The translations under genes were made by a program, and so were the position numbers. The notes beneath the pieces are model-generated. The model was given only the letters and a program-made list of their open reading frames with translations, was not told the DNA's origin and ran no database searches. Shown here one piece after another: positions 16,503 through 24,662 of a DNA stretch of 64,000 bases (positions within the stretch are counted from its first letter, which is position 1; each line of letters opens with the position of its first letter). Source of the DNA: UBA2199 sp964628035 (GTDB lineage: Bacteria; Acidobacteriota; Aminicenantia; UBA2199); the NCBI GenBank assembly GCA_964628035.1, contig CAZVPI010000001.1, forward strand, positions 620,001-684,000, in the 5' to 3' direction.

Positions 16503-18908
16503 ATGGCCCGGCCCAGCACATTTTTCCCCCTTGCGCCGGAGCCGCTTCCATCCCTATCATCGGGAATGCGCGACGCCTTCACTCCGGTCTTCCTGGCGGT
16601 GCTGGCCGCCTTGGCCGCGGCTCATGAGCTCGCGCCGCCCTCCTTCCCCTTCCGCCCGCTGGCCCTGGCCGCCTTCGCCCTGTTTCCGTTCCTGTTCGTC
16701 CTGCGGCGCCTCGGCGCCGCCTACGCGGCCCTCATCCTGACCGCCGTCCTCTTCTACAGCGGCGCGTACCTGGCGCGGCGCGAGGCCCACGAGGCCGGCC
16801 GCGGCCTCTTCGTGCCGCCCGCCGAATACGTCACCGTGAAGGGCAGGCTGCGCGCCTTTCCGGAGATCGGCGCCGGGCGCTCGGTGCTTTGCCTCGAGGC
16901 GGCCAGCGTCTCCTGGCCGGGCGGCGGCGTGGCCGGGCCCCTGGGGATGCGCGTCGTCGTCCACGGCGACCTGCGCGGCCTGCACCGCGGCGGCCGGGTC
17001 GAGGTGGAGGCGCGCGCCGATCCCAGGGCGCCGAACCGCAATTTTTTCCCCAACCCGTACGAGGATTTCCTGCTGAGCCGCGACCTCCAGCTGACGGCCT
17101 TCAGCAAGTCGGCGCAGCTGGCGCGGGAGACCGGCCGGGCGCCGCTGTTCTGGCGCCTCATCGGCGCCTGGCGCAACCGCGTGCGCGGCGCCATCGAAAG
17201 GCGCTACCTCAGGGGAAAACGCCTGGAAGCGGCCGGGGTCTTCCTGGAGGCGACGCTGCTGGGAGACCGCGGCCGCCTGGAGAACGGCGAGCAGGAGGAA
17301 CTCATCGGCAGCGGCGTCTTCCACCTGCTGGCGATCTCGGGGGGCAACATCGCCCTGCTGGCCCTGGCCGCCCTTCTCGCCGGCCGCTGGCTGCGCCTGC
17401 CGCTCAAAGCGCGCTATGGCTCGGCCGCCCTGCTGCTGCTGCTGTTCCTGGCTTTCTCGGGATTCGACGTCTCGGCGGCGCGGGCGGTGCTGATGGCGCT
17501 GCTGGTATTCGCCGGCCGGGTGTGGTTCATGGACGTGGAACCGGGGAACGTGATCTCCTTCTGCGGCCTGCTGCTGCTGGCGCTCAACCCGGCCCATTTC
17601 CTCGACCCGGGCTTTGTCCTGACCTTCGCCCTGACCGGCGCCATCCTGGCCGGCCGCCGCCTCTTCCGCCCCTGGCGGCTGCCCCTGCCGCGCTGGGCCT
17701 CCGAGCTTCTCTCGGCCAACGGCTCGGCCGCCCTGATGGCCCTGCCCCTCTCGCTGCGCTTCTTCCAGCGCTTTGCCTTTTCCGGGTTCTTCAGCGGCCT
17801 GCTGCTGGCGCCGCTGGCCGCCGGCGTCACCGTCTGCGGCGTCCTCCTCCTTTTCCTGGCCTGGCTGCCCGGGTGGGCGGCCGACCTGGCGCTGCTGCCG
17901 GCCGGCCTGCTGCTGGACGCCTTTTTCGCCGCCAGCGGCTGGATCCATGGCCATGCCTCCTGGAGCGTTTTTCGTCCCTCGCCGCCGCTCGGATTCCTGG
18001 CCCTGGCCGGGGCCGCGTTTTACCTGTCCACCCTGGAGCGGCTGAAGGGCTGGCAGCGGGCGACCGCGGCCCTGCTCCTGGCCGGGCTGCTCCTCGGCGT
18101 GTCGCTGCCGCCGCGCCGCCACCGCCCCCGGCGCCTGGAGCTCTACTTCCTCGACGTCGGCCACGGCGATGCCATCGCGGCGGTCTTTCCCGGCGGCGAC
18201 GCCCTGCTGGTCGACGGCGGCGGCTCGAGCTTTTCCGATTTCCAGGTCGGCCGGCGCCTGGTCCTGCCCTTCCTGTTGCAGAAGCGCATCCATGTCCGCT
18301 GGGCGGCGGCGAGCCACTACCATCCCGACCATGCCGAGGGCCTGGCCGAGATCCTGCCCATCCTCAAGCCCGAAGAGCTGTGGATCTCCTCCGCGGCCGC
18401 GGAGGACGGCTGCTTCGCGGCACTGATGGCAGCCGCGCCGCCGGGAACGAGGATCCGCCGTGTGGCCCGCGGCTTCGCCCTTAGCCAGGGGGAGATCCGC
18501 CTGGAATGCCTCTGGCCGCCGCAGTTCATCGAGGCGCAACGGACCGCCAACGACCACTCCATGGTCCTGCGCGTCGCCCGCGGCCGCGCCTCCTTCCTCC
18601 TGGCCGGTGACATCGAGACAGGGCCCGAGCTGGAGCTCGCCGGCCGAGATGGAGGCGGACTGGCCTCCGCGACGCTAAAGGTTCCCCACCATGGGTCGCG
18701 CACCTCGTCGTCGCCGGCGTTCCTCGACGCCGTCGCGCCGGAACTGGCCGTGATCTCGGCCCCGGCGTTCAGCTCGCACGGCTTCCCCCACCGGGAGGTC
18801 GTCCGGCGCCTGAAGCAGCGCGGCATCCGCTGGCTCGGCACCGCCCGCCGCGGCGGCATTTGCATTTCCTCGACACGAGAAGGGCTGCAGATTCAAGTAT
18901 CCAGGTGA
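16503..18908 (+). CDS. comEC: ComEC/Rec2-type DNA-uptake channel protein
   Basis: An 801-residue polytopic protein with all three ComEC parts. These are an N-terminal helix and DUF4131-like domain (to about 200), the Competence transmembrane core (about 215-500, with HLLAISGGNIALL), and a C-terminal metallo-beta-lactamase-like domain. The last contains FLDVGHGDA, SHYHPDHAEG, LLAGDIE and VPHHGSRTSS, so the metal-binding residues are kept. It would carry single-stranded DNA across the inner membrane in natural transformation; pilT at 57768 is consistent with pilus-based uptake. ATG 16503 is the first start; ATG 16566 (21 codons later, MRDAFTPV) is an equally good choice. It is divergent from the AlkP gene, 66 bp apart. 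Confidence 0.92.
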   Translation: MARPSTFFPLAPEPLPSLSSGMRDAFTPVFLAVLAALAAAHELAPPSFPFRPLALAAFALFPFLFVLRRLGAAYAALILTAVLFYSGAYLARREAHEAGRGLFVPPAEYVTVKGRLRAFPEIGAGRSVLCLEAASVSWPGGGVAGPLGMRVVVHGDLRGLHRGGRVEVEARADPRAPNRNFFPNPYEDFLLSRDLQLTAFSKSAQLARETGRAPLFWRLIGAWRNRVRGAIERRYLRGKRLEAAGVFLEATLLGDRGRLENGEQEELIGSGVFHLLAISGGNIALLALAALLAGRWLRLPLKARYGSAALLLLLFLAFSGFDVSAARAVLMALLVFAGRVWFMDVEPGNVISFCGLLLLALNPAHFLDPGFVLTFALTGAILAGRRLFRPWRLPLPRWASELLSANGSAALMALPLSLRFFQRFAFSGFFSGLLLAPLAAGVTVCGVLLLFLAWLPGWAADLALLPAGLLLDAFFAASGWIHGHASWSVFRPSPPLGFLALAGAAFYLSTLERLKGWQRATAALLLAGLLLGVSLPPRRHRPRRLELYFLDVGHGDAIAAVFPGGDALLVDGGGSSFSDFQVGRRLVLPFLLQKRIHVRWAAASHYHPDHAEGLAEILPILKPEELWISSAAAEDGCFAALMAAAPPGTRIRRVARGFALSQGEIRLECLWPPQFIEAQRTANDHSMVLRVARGRASFLLAGDIETGPELELAGRDGGGLASATLKVPHHGSRTSSSPAFLDAVAPELAVISAPAFSSHGFPHREVVRRLKQRGIRWLGTARRGGICISSTREGLQIQVSR

Positions 18909-18910
18909 TG

Positions 18911-19238
18911 GAACTTGGTAGGCGGCGTACGGCGGAAGGCAAGGCAAGGATACATTGAAGCTCAGGGAAGCCAAAGGGAAGAGAGAGGGAAAGACAGAGT
19001 GAAGAAAGAGTGGGGAAAAATCTATCGGAAAGCTTTCTCACTTTGTCTCGATTCAATATTCTTCCGGTTTTAAGTTTGCGGCAAAACACTGAAATTCCCT
19101 CTCGCACTTTTCCCTTTTTCCTTTTCCCTTACTAATTCCCCTCTTTCCCACTTTGCCTTCCCTCTGCCTTTCCCTCCCTCTTCCCTGAGTTCTGATTTCC
19201 AGCCGTACGCCGTCAGCCGTGCGCCGTCCGCCAAGTTC
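18911..19238. repeat. long imperfect inverted repeat, purine-rich inner arms
   Basis: The left end is GAACTTGGTAGGCGGCGTAC; the right end reads, on the other strand, GAACTTGGCGGACGGCGCAC. The inner arms pair too: AGGGAAGAGAGAGGGAAAGA (18977-18996) against the complement of the pyrimidine run at about 19139-19190. The right inner segment is homologous in reverse orientation to the element at 24141-24380, including GTGTTTTGCCG. It occupies nearly all of the 375-bp gap, and no gene is seen in it. Confidence 0.7.
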
Positions 19239-19248
19239 AGGCGCAGCC

Positions 19249-19277
19249 TTGACTAATCTGGCGCTCATCCATACAAT
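19249..19277 (+). promoter_or_regulatory. promoter directly before an unknown secreted protein gene
   Basis: TTGACT (19249-19254), a 17-bp spacer, TACAAT (19272-19277). The -10 box ends 6 nt before ATG 19284 with no Shine-Dalgarno, so the transcript should start at or next to the ATG. Confidence 0.65.
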
Positions 19278-19283
19278 CGCGAA

Positions 19284-20486
19284 ATGACAAAACGAAACAC
19301 CGCCATCCTCCCGATATTTCTGCTTATGATCGTGCCGGCCCTGCTGCCCGCCGCCGACAAGGCCTACGTGGTCGCCGAGCTCAAGCCCGCGGGCAAGGGC
19401 GTCGAGCTGGTGCTGCGCGACCTGGAGAACGAGGGCAAGCTGTTCCAGCTGGTCGTCTACCAGCAAGACCGGCTGACCGACCTGGCCGAGGGCCGTGAGG
19501 TGCCCGGGACCGGCATCCGCCAGGGAGACATCCTGTTCCTGGGCAAGGGCAAGCAGATGTTCATCGCCCCCGGGAGAACGGTGCATGCCAGGATCGCTTC
19601 CGGGCAGCCCGAGGAGGCCAGGGTCATCAACGAGCTCAGCCGCAGGCTGGCCCGCGGGGACCACGGCGTTGGCGGCAAGGCCGGGCCGGTCCTGGACGAT
19701 GGCGCCGATGACGATCTCGACAGGGTGCGCCGTTCGTTCTTGTTCGTGCTCGAGTTCGCCTTGGGCGCGCCGTTCACCGCCGGCCAGGAGAAACTCATCC
19801 TGGCCCAGTTCAGTCCCGACTGGTGGGAGGACAAGGCGGCTGGCGAGAAGAGGACGTTCGGCCAGTACCCGCAGGTCGTGGCCTGGATCCTCCGCGCCCC
19901 GCAGAAGGAGCTGGAGGAGATGCGCCGCAGCCTGGAGGAGACGACGCGGCAGTGGCTCGAGGAGTCGCCGGTCTCCGACCCGGTGGTGGCCATGGTCCGC
20001 GCGCGCCTGGCCGACCGCGGCCGCAGGGTCATCGCCGGCGAGCCGCCGCTGACCGAGATGGCCGCCGTTGCCTTCAGCGAGATCACCGCCTACTCGCGCC
20101 TGCTGCGCCGCGACGGCGCGGCGCTGCCCGAGCAGGTCTCAGCCGCCGACGTCGCCGCGGTGCGGGGCCAGCTGCTGCGCGCCTGGCCGCGCTTCTCGGT
20201 CGCCGAGAAGTCCCAGGTGGCCACCGCCCCCGGGCTGTGGCTGGTGTTGCGCGCCCTGGTCGTCCATGGCGACAAGGCCCAGCGGCACAGCGCCCTGGAG
20301 CGCATCGCCTCGCTGACAGCCGCCGAGGCGGTTCCAGGCAAGGGGCGTCCGGCGGCCAGGGGCGGCGACGCCGTGGGCAGCATGATCAAGCACAACGTGA
20401 TGATGAACATCCAGCAGCAGACGTTCAACCAGTACATGTGGAGTCGGGGGTTCAATTATCATCCGACCTACGGCAAAATATGGTAG
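19284..20486 (+). CDS. secreted protein of unknown function
   Basis: A 400-residue protein not recognised. A signal peptide (about 1-22, cleavage near LLPAADKA) leads to a beta-rich N-terminal domain (to about 110) in which KGVELVLRDLENEGKLFQLV and GDILFLGKGKQMFI look like a small barrel. A predominantly helical region then runs to the C-terminus, rich in Arg/Glu/Ala (coiled or repeat-like, about 150-380). The last 40 residues are Met/Asn/Gln-rich (KHNVMMNIQQQTFNQYMW). There are no cysteines in the mature part and no catalytic motif. The gene is alone, with its own leaderless-type promoter, converging on the redox cluster. Confidence 0.75.
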   Translation: MTKRNTAILPIFLLMIVPALLPAADKAYVVAELKPAGKGVELVLRDLENEGKLFQLVVYQQDRLTDLAEGREVPGTGIRQGDILFLGKGKQMFIAPGRTVHARIASGQPEEARVINELSRRLARGDHGVGGKAGPVLDDGADDDLDRVRRSFLFVLEFALGAPFTAGQEKLILAQFSPDWWEDKAAGEKRTFGQYPQVVAWILRAPQKELEEMRRSLEETTRQWLEESPVSDPVVAMVRARLADRGRRVIAGEPPLTEMAAVAFSEITAYSRLLRRDGAALPEQVSAADVAAVRGQLLRAWPRFSVAEKSQVATAPGLWLVLRALVVHGDKAQRHSALERIASLTAAEAVPGKGRPAARGGDAVGSMIKHNVMMNIQQQTFNQYMWSRGFNYHPTYGKIW

Positions 20487-20497
20487 CCGAACCGATT

Positions 20498-20652
20498 GAA
20501 CTCGGCGTACGGCATACGGCGTACGGCAACAGCAAACAAACGAACTAATGTAACGCATGACGAGAAACAGTTTTTTGACGAACTTAGCAAATCTCTATTT
20601 GGAACGGTAATAGCTCGTACTATTGCCTTGCCGTCCGCCGTCTGCCGTCCGC
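20498..20652. repeat. palindromic element with GCGTACG/GCCGTCC 7-nt words
   Basis: The left arm is GCGTACG, GCATACG, GCGTACG, GCAACAG (strict 7-nt period, from about 20504) after GAACTCGG. The right arm (20624-20652) is GCCGTCC, GCCGTCT, GCCGTCC, its imperfect reverse complement. It lies between convergent genes, so a transcript from either side could form a long hairpin, possibly acting as a bidirectional terminator. Confidence 0.7.
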
Positions 20653-20655
20653 TTA

Positions 20656-21942
20656 TTATCCTGCCTGAAGGCAGATCCTGGCCACGCGCCTGGCCATGGC
20701 CAAGATGGTCAGGATGGGCGGGTTGCCCAGCGAGGCGGGGAAGAGGCTGGCGTCGGCCACGTGGAAGTTCTCCGGCAGTCGCGGGTCGTGGAAGGTCTTG
20801 GCCTGCGTTGCGGTCAGCGGCAACATCCCCCCGGGATGCCCGGCGTTGAGCGTGCCGAAGAAGAGGCGGCCCTTGTCCACTCCCGCCCGCGCGAACATCT
20901 CGGCGCAAACGGCGGCGGCCCGCTCCAGGCGCACGCGGTCCCGTGAGGTCAGCGGCTTGCGGACGCGACTCCCGCTGATGCCGCCATGGTTCTCGTCGGC
21001 CAGCTTGATCATCAGGCTGTAGACGTTGCCGGCCTTACGGCGCCACTGGCGGTTGAAGAAGAAGCTGAGGTGGTCGAAGTAGGGCGAGATGATGAAGCCG
21101 TCCATTTGCGCGGCGAAGGGCATGGGCAGCTCGCGGTCCTGGCGGCAGTTCTCGATCTCGGCGGCCACGCAAAGGACCGGGTCCACGAACAGCGAGCCGT
21201 CGCAGGCGATGCCTGAGTCGCGCAGGACCCGCGGCGTTCCCAGGCCGCCGGCAGCCAAGATGACCAGGTCGGCCGGGAACCATTTTTTCCGCGCGCCATG
21301 CCGGGCCAGCACCCCCTGGGCGCGACCCTGGTCGTGGACGATGCGCACGGCCCGGTGCGCGGTCAGCAGGCGGGCGCCTTTCTGCTGCGCCTCGGCCAGG
21401 AACCGCCGGCTGTCCCACTTGACGCCGTGGGGGCAGCCCAGCATGCAGCGGCCGCAGCCGCGGCAGCGGGCGTAATCGCCCATCTTGGGCATGGGCCGCG
21501 GATCGAGCCCCATCTCCCGGAAGATCGAGAAAAAGCGCGCGGTGAGCGGACGCCAGATCTTCTGATGGCCGGAGAACATCGGGATCTCGCGGGAAAGCTC
21601 GGCGAACTCCTCGTCCAGGTCGATGCCCAACTTCTTCAGCGCCCGGTCCTGGCGCAGGGCGTTGCCGGTGCTGAGCGTCGTGGTGCCGCCCGTGCCGCGG
21701 CCGCGCACCACGAGCATCCCCGAAACGGCCCGATGGACCCTCATGGCCGGGAAGAGGCATTCGATCTCGCGGGCGTCGAACAGCAGCCCGGTCCCCCGAA
21801 GCTTGGCGATCAGGCCGAGGTTGAAGCTGAAGGGGCGGAACTCGCGGCCCGCCTCCAGAACGGTGACCTGGTATTTTCCCTGCAACTCGCGGGCGCACAT
21901 GGCGCCGCCGGCGCCGCTCCCGATCACGACGGCCTTATTCAT
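20656..21942 (-). CDS. GMC-like FAD oxidoreductase with a four-cysteine Fe-S motif
   Basis: A 428-residue flavoprotein. The FAD loop is VVIGSGAGGA (5-14), with GRGTGGTTTLSTGN (81-94) as the second flavin-contact motif and NFHVADASLFPASLGNPP near the C-terminus, typical of GMC/glucose-methanol-choline oxidoreductases. Unusually it contains CRGCGRCMLGCP (Cys160, 163, 166, 170), a ferredoxin-like [4Fe-4S] motif, so electrons may pass from FAD to a cluster instead of oxygen. It is the last gene of a four-gene operon, overlapping the preceding gene by 8 nt. The substrate is unknown; a hydrophobic alcohol or lipid is possible. Confidence 0.85.
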   Translation of the reverse strand: MNKAVVIGSGAGGAMCARELQGKYQVTVLEAGREFRPFSFNLGLIAKLRGTGLLFDAREIECLFPAMRVHRAVSGMLVVRGRGTGGTTTLSTGNALRQDRALKKLGIDLDEEFAELSREIPMFSGHQKIWRPLTARFFSIFREMGLDPRPMPKMGDYARCRGCGRCMLGCPHGVKWDSRRFLAEAQQKGARLLTAHRAVRIVHDQGRAQGVLARHGARKKWFPADLVILAAGGLGTPRVLRDSGIACDGSLFVDPVLCVAAEIENCRQDRELPMPFAAQMDGFIISPYFDHLSFFFNRQWRRKAGNVYSLMIKLADENHGGISGSRVRKPLTSRDRVRLERAAAVCAEMFARAGVDKGRLFFGTLNAGHPGGMLPLTATQAKTFHDPRLPENFHVADASLFPASLGNPPILTILAMARRVARICLQAG

Positions 21943-22480
21943 TTTCCCCGTCCCGGTCGATGCGGCCCCGGCAGCGGCCGCTTCCTTCGGTCAGACGCTC
22001 GCTGAAGGCGAGCCGGCCGTTTCCCAGGCCGGCGACGATGCCCTCGTCCATGGCCGACATGAAGCGGCAGACCTCGGGGGAGTAATGGGCCGCCAGGGAG
22101 CAGCGGCGGACCGTCACGTTGCTTCGGGCGTCGACCGCCAGGTCGATGTCCAGCATGCGATAGAGCGCCTGCAGCGCCGCCGCCTCGCCGCCGCGATCGC
22201 GGATGGGCAGCCGGGAGCGGATCTCCCGCCCCAGTCGCAGGGAGCGCTCGCGCAGTCTCTCCCTGACCTCAGGCGCCGTCCCGGCGGCCAGCGAGCGTTC
22301 GGCCTCGGCGCAGGTGAAGCGCGCATAGCTCCGGAGGATCTCGCCGCAGGACAAGCCGCGCAGGCCGGGCGGCGTCTGGCTGAAGGCGTCGGCCGTCAGG
22401 CGGAACAGGTCCCTGAGCCCCTTTTTCCTGCCGGCCAGGCGCAGGCCCGCCAGCATCAGCCTGAGGGTCAGGTTGGCCAT
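21935..22480 (-). CDS. uncharacterised protein, possible L-2-amino-thiazoline-4-carboxylate hydrolase-like fold
   Basis: A 181-residue soluble protein starting MANLTLRLMLAG. A start 12 codons further upstream exists but would lie deeper inside the preceding gene. The C-terminal part, with VTVRRCSLAAHYSPEVCRFMSAMDEGIVAGLG and RLTEGSGRCRGRI, has the spaced Cys/Asp/Gly pattern of the ATC-hydrolase-like (PF14196) proteins. Those often occur next to radical SAM or redox genes, but the match is only by eye. It overlaps the 4-TM gene upstream by 13 nt and the oxidoreductase gene downstream by 8 nt, so it is translationally coupled to both. Confidence 0.6.
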   Translation of the reverse strand: MANLTLRLMLAGLRLAGRKKGLRDLFRLTADAFSQTPPGLRGLSCGEILRSYARFTCAEAERSLAAGTAPEVRERLRERSLRLGREIRSRLPIRDRGGEAAALQALYRMLDIDLAVDARSNVTVRRCSLAAHYSPEVCRFMSAMDEGIVAGLGNGRLAFSERLTEGSGRCRGRIDRDGENE

Positions 22481-22899
22481 GGGCCGGCGCGGCGCTTCTG
22501 CAGCCGGGAAAGCCACAGGACCAGCGCGCCGATGCCTCCGTCCACGATCGCGTTGGCCAGGCAGACCAGGTACGGGGCGCGCCCGAAAAAGAAAAGCAGC
22601 GACAGGGCGGAGCTGGCGAGCTTTCCCAGGGCCAGCAGCAGCGGGAAATGGGGGTTACCCGGCTTGCAGAACATCAGCCCGGCCAGCAGGGTGACCTGGA
22701 CCATGTACGCCAGCGCCAGGATGGGGAAAAAAGTCCCGGGCTGGACCGGTGCCGGGGCCAGGCCCAAGGGGACGGAGAGGCGGTTGAACCATTCGAGGAC
22801 CGGTCCCGGGGCGATGTAGAAGGCCAGGCCCACCGCCGCGAAGCAGGCGGCCATCGTCAGGCTCGCGAAGCGGTGGAAGAGCAGTCCCTTGTCCCTCAT
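22468..22899 (-). CDS. small four-helix membrane protein
   Basis: A 143-residue protein with four hydrophobic helices (about 9-29, 55-76, 84-104, 108-129). A short conserved-looking loop YIAPGPVLEWFNRLS follows the first helix. The layout resembles DoxX/DUF4345-like small membrane proteins, but no redox Cys or quinone motif is present. The start overlaps the radical SAM gene's stop by four bases, and its own 3' end overlaps the next gene. It could anchor the pathway of the redox cluster at the inner membrane, or transport its product; both are inference. Confidence 0.75.
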   Translation of the reverse strand: MRDKGLLFHRFASLTMAACFAAVGLAFYIAPGPVLEWFNRLSVPLGLAPAPVQPGTFFPILALAYMVQVTLLAGLMFCKPGNPHFPLLLALGKLASSALSLLFFFGRAPYLVCLANAIVDGGIGALVLWLSRLQKRRAGPWPT

Positions 22900-24110
22900 G
22901 CGCGTCCTCCCTTGGGGTTGCGGAGGTAAAGCCGGAAAAAGCCGGCGAGCTTGCCGAATTCGGCCTTCTCCGCCACCCGTTGCGAGGCGGCGGCATCGAG
23001 GAAACCGCGGCCTGCGGCGGCGTCGCGGATGAGCGGGAAATTGCGGTTGATGAAGCAGAGGTCGCCGGAGGGGAAGCGGCTCTTCATCGCCGCGAAGATC
23101 TCCTTCAGGGGGCGGTCGTGGATGCTGCCCAGGGTCATGGGCGTGAACACGCAGGGGCTGACCTCGCCGCAGGCGTCGACGTAGACCATCTTGTGGCCGG
23201 CGTTGCAGCCGAAGTGCTCCCGGCTCTCGAAATGGCCGAGATAGTTGACGGTCATGCCGGCGCTGCGGTTCCAGCGGTCCTGGATGGCGAACAGCAGCCG
23301 GTGCTCCTCCGGGCGGATCACCTGCTCCTCGTCCCAGAACGCTGCCACCGAGGGCTTGGGCTCGCAGAGCCAGGCCTCGTCGACGCCCAGCCCGCGCAGG
23401 AACACCAGGAACTCCTCGACCTCGCCGCGGTTGATCATCTCGCGGCCGACCACCGCCGACACGCCGACCTGGATGCCGCCCGCCTCGCGGAACAGGCGGA
23501 TGGCGTTCAGCGCGGTGGCGTAGGCACCGTTCAGGCCGCGGTTGCGGTCATGGATTTCGGGCCGCCAGTGGTCCAGGCTGACCGACACCGAAAAGAGCCC
23601 GGCGTCCCGCAGCTCCCGCGCCTTCTCCCGCGTCAGGGTGCTGCCGGTGGTGAATAGCTTGACCGCGCAGCCGCGGGCGGCGGCCGCGACGATGCGCGCG
23701 ATCTCCGGGTTCAGCAGCGGCTCGCCGCCGGTGAGCCCCAGCCAGCAGACGCCCAGCTCCTGCAGCTCGCGCATCACGCGCAGGATGGTCTCCGCGTCCA
23801 TGGCCTTGCCGCCGCGCTCGCGGCTGTAGCAATAAACGCAGCGTTGCGGGCAGGCGTTGGTCAGGCCGATCTGGGCGTGGGAGGGGCCGGGGACGCGCTG
23901 CAGCAGGTGCAGGTCGACGAAGCGCGCGAACGCCGGATGGTTGAGCGGCGGCAGGTGGGAATGGACGATCCAGTGGCCGGCGCTGTCCTTGACCCGGAAC
24001 TTGTCGATGTAGCGCAGGAAGAACAGGTTCAGTGCCGGAGAAACGCGTGCCATGCGCGGCACGCGCCTAAGGGTCCTGGCCAGATAAATGGTGTTCTTCA
24101 AAAGAGCCAT
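22896..24110 (-). CDS. radical SAM protein with SPASM-like C-terminal region
   Basis: A 404-residue enzyme. The CxxxCxxC cluster motif (Cys87, 91, 94 in NACPQRCVYCYS) binds the [4Fe-4S] that cleaves SAM. GLTGGEPLL is the conserved GGE motif. A C-terminal region FGCNAGHKMVYVDACGEVSPCVF supplies further Cys residues like the SPASM/twitch auxiliary cluster domain, and PLKEIF follows as in that family. Such enzymes modify peptides or small molecules. The start at 24110 is chosen because the open frame upstream runs into a repeat element. First gene of the four-gene operon; no obvious precursor peptide was found nearby. Confidence 0.88.
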   Translation of the reverse strand: MALLKNTIYLARTLRRVPRMARVSPALNLFFLRYIDKFRVKDSAGHWIVHSHLPPLNHPAFARFVDLHLLQRVPGPSHAQIGLTNACPQRCVYCYSRERGGKAMDAETILRVMRELQELGVCWLGLTGGEPLLNPEIARIVAAAARGCAVKLFTTGSTLTREKARELRDAGLFSVSVSLDHWRPEIHDRNRGLNGAYATALNAIRLFREAGGIQVGVSAVVGREMINRGEVEEFLVFLRGLGVDEAWLCEPKPSVAAFWDEEQVIRPEEHRLLFAIQDRWNRSAGMTVNYLGHFESREHFGCNAGHKMVYVDACGEVSPCVFTPMTLGSIHDRPLKEIFAAMKSRFPSGDLCFINRNFPLIRDAAAGRGFLDAAASQRVAEKAEFGKLAGFFRLYLRNPKGGRA

Positions 24111-24140
24111 GCTTTGATGAAAATGATACTCCGACTGTGG

Positions 24141-24380
24141 CCTAAAGGGAAGAGAGAGGGAAGAATGAGGGAAAGGCAGAGGGAAGGCAGGGTGGCGAAG
24201 AGGGGAAATAATAAGGCAAAAGGAAAAGGTAAAAGGAAAAAGTAAGAAAAGGGATTTCTGTGTTTTGCCGTTTGCCTTAAACTGGAAAAGCAATGAAGGC
24301 GAAGTGCGAGAGATTTCTGGTTGGGCTTTTCCCACTCCCACTTTCCTCTGTCCGCCCTCCCTCTTCACCCTGCCTTCTCT
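24141..24380. repeat. second copy of the purine-rich inverted repeat
   Basis: It begins CCTAAAGGGAAGAGAGAGGG and shares with the reverse complement of 19060-19190 the run AGGGAAAGGCAGAGGGAAGG, an AAGGAAAA block and GTGTTTTGCCG. The right arm (pyrimidine-rich, about 24335-24380) pairs imperfectly with the left. The gap 24111-24662 upstream of both flanking divergent genes is filled by this element; 24381-24662 shows no gene. Confidence 0.7.
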
Positions 24381-24662
24381 ATGCGTCGGATATCTTTGCC
24401 TGGCCTCCCGGCACGACGCCCCTCAGGCGCGCATGAGCATCAAGTCGCGGCGCCTGCTGATCCGGGCGCGCGGCTAGCCAAAATCTGACAAGCTCCGGGG
24501 TAGAGCCGCGATATCAGGCATTGACAAATAGTTGCCCCTGATCGCCGGCAGCCGTTTGGCCGGATTCCAAAAAAATGAATGTTAAAGCCGATCCCAAACT
24601 TTTCCTTCCGGAAATCCGTTTCATTTCCGTCATGAGCTTGACGCTCATGCGCGAGGCGGGCC

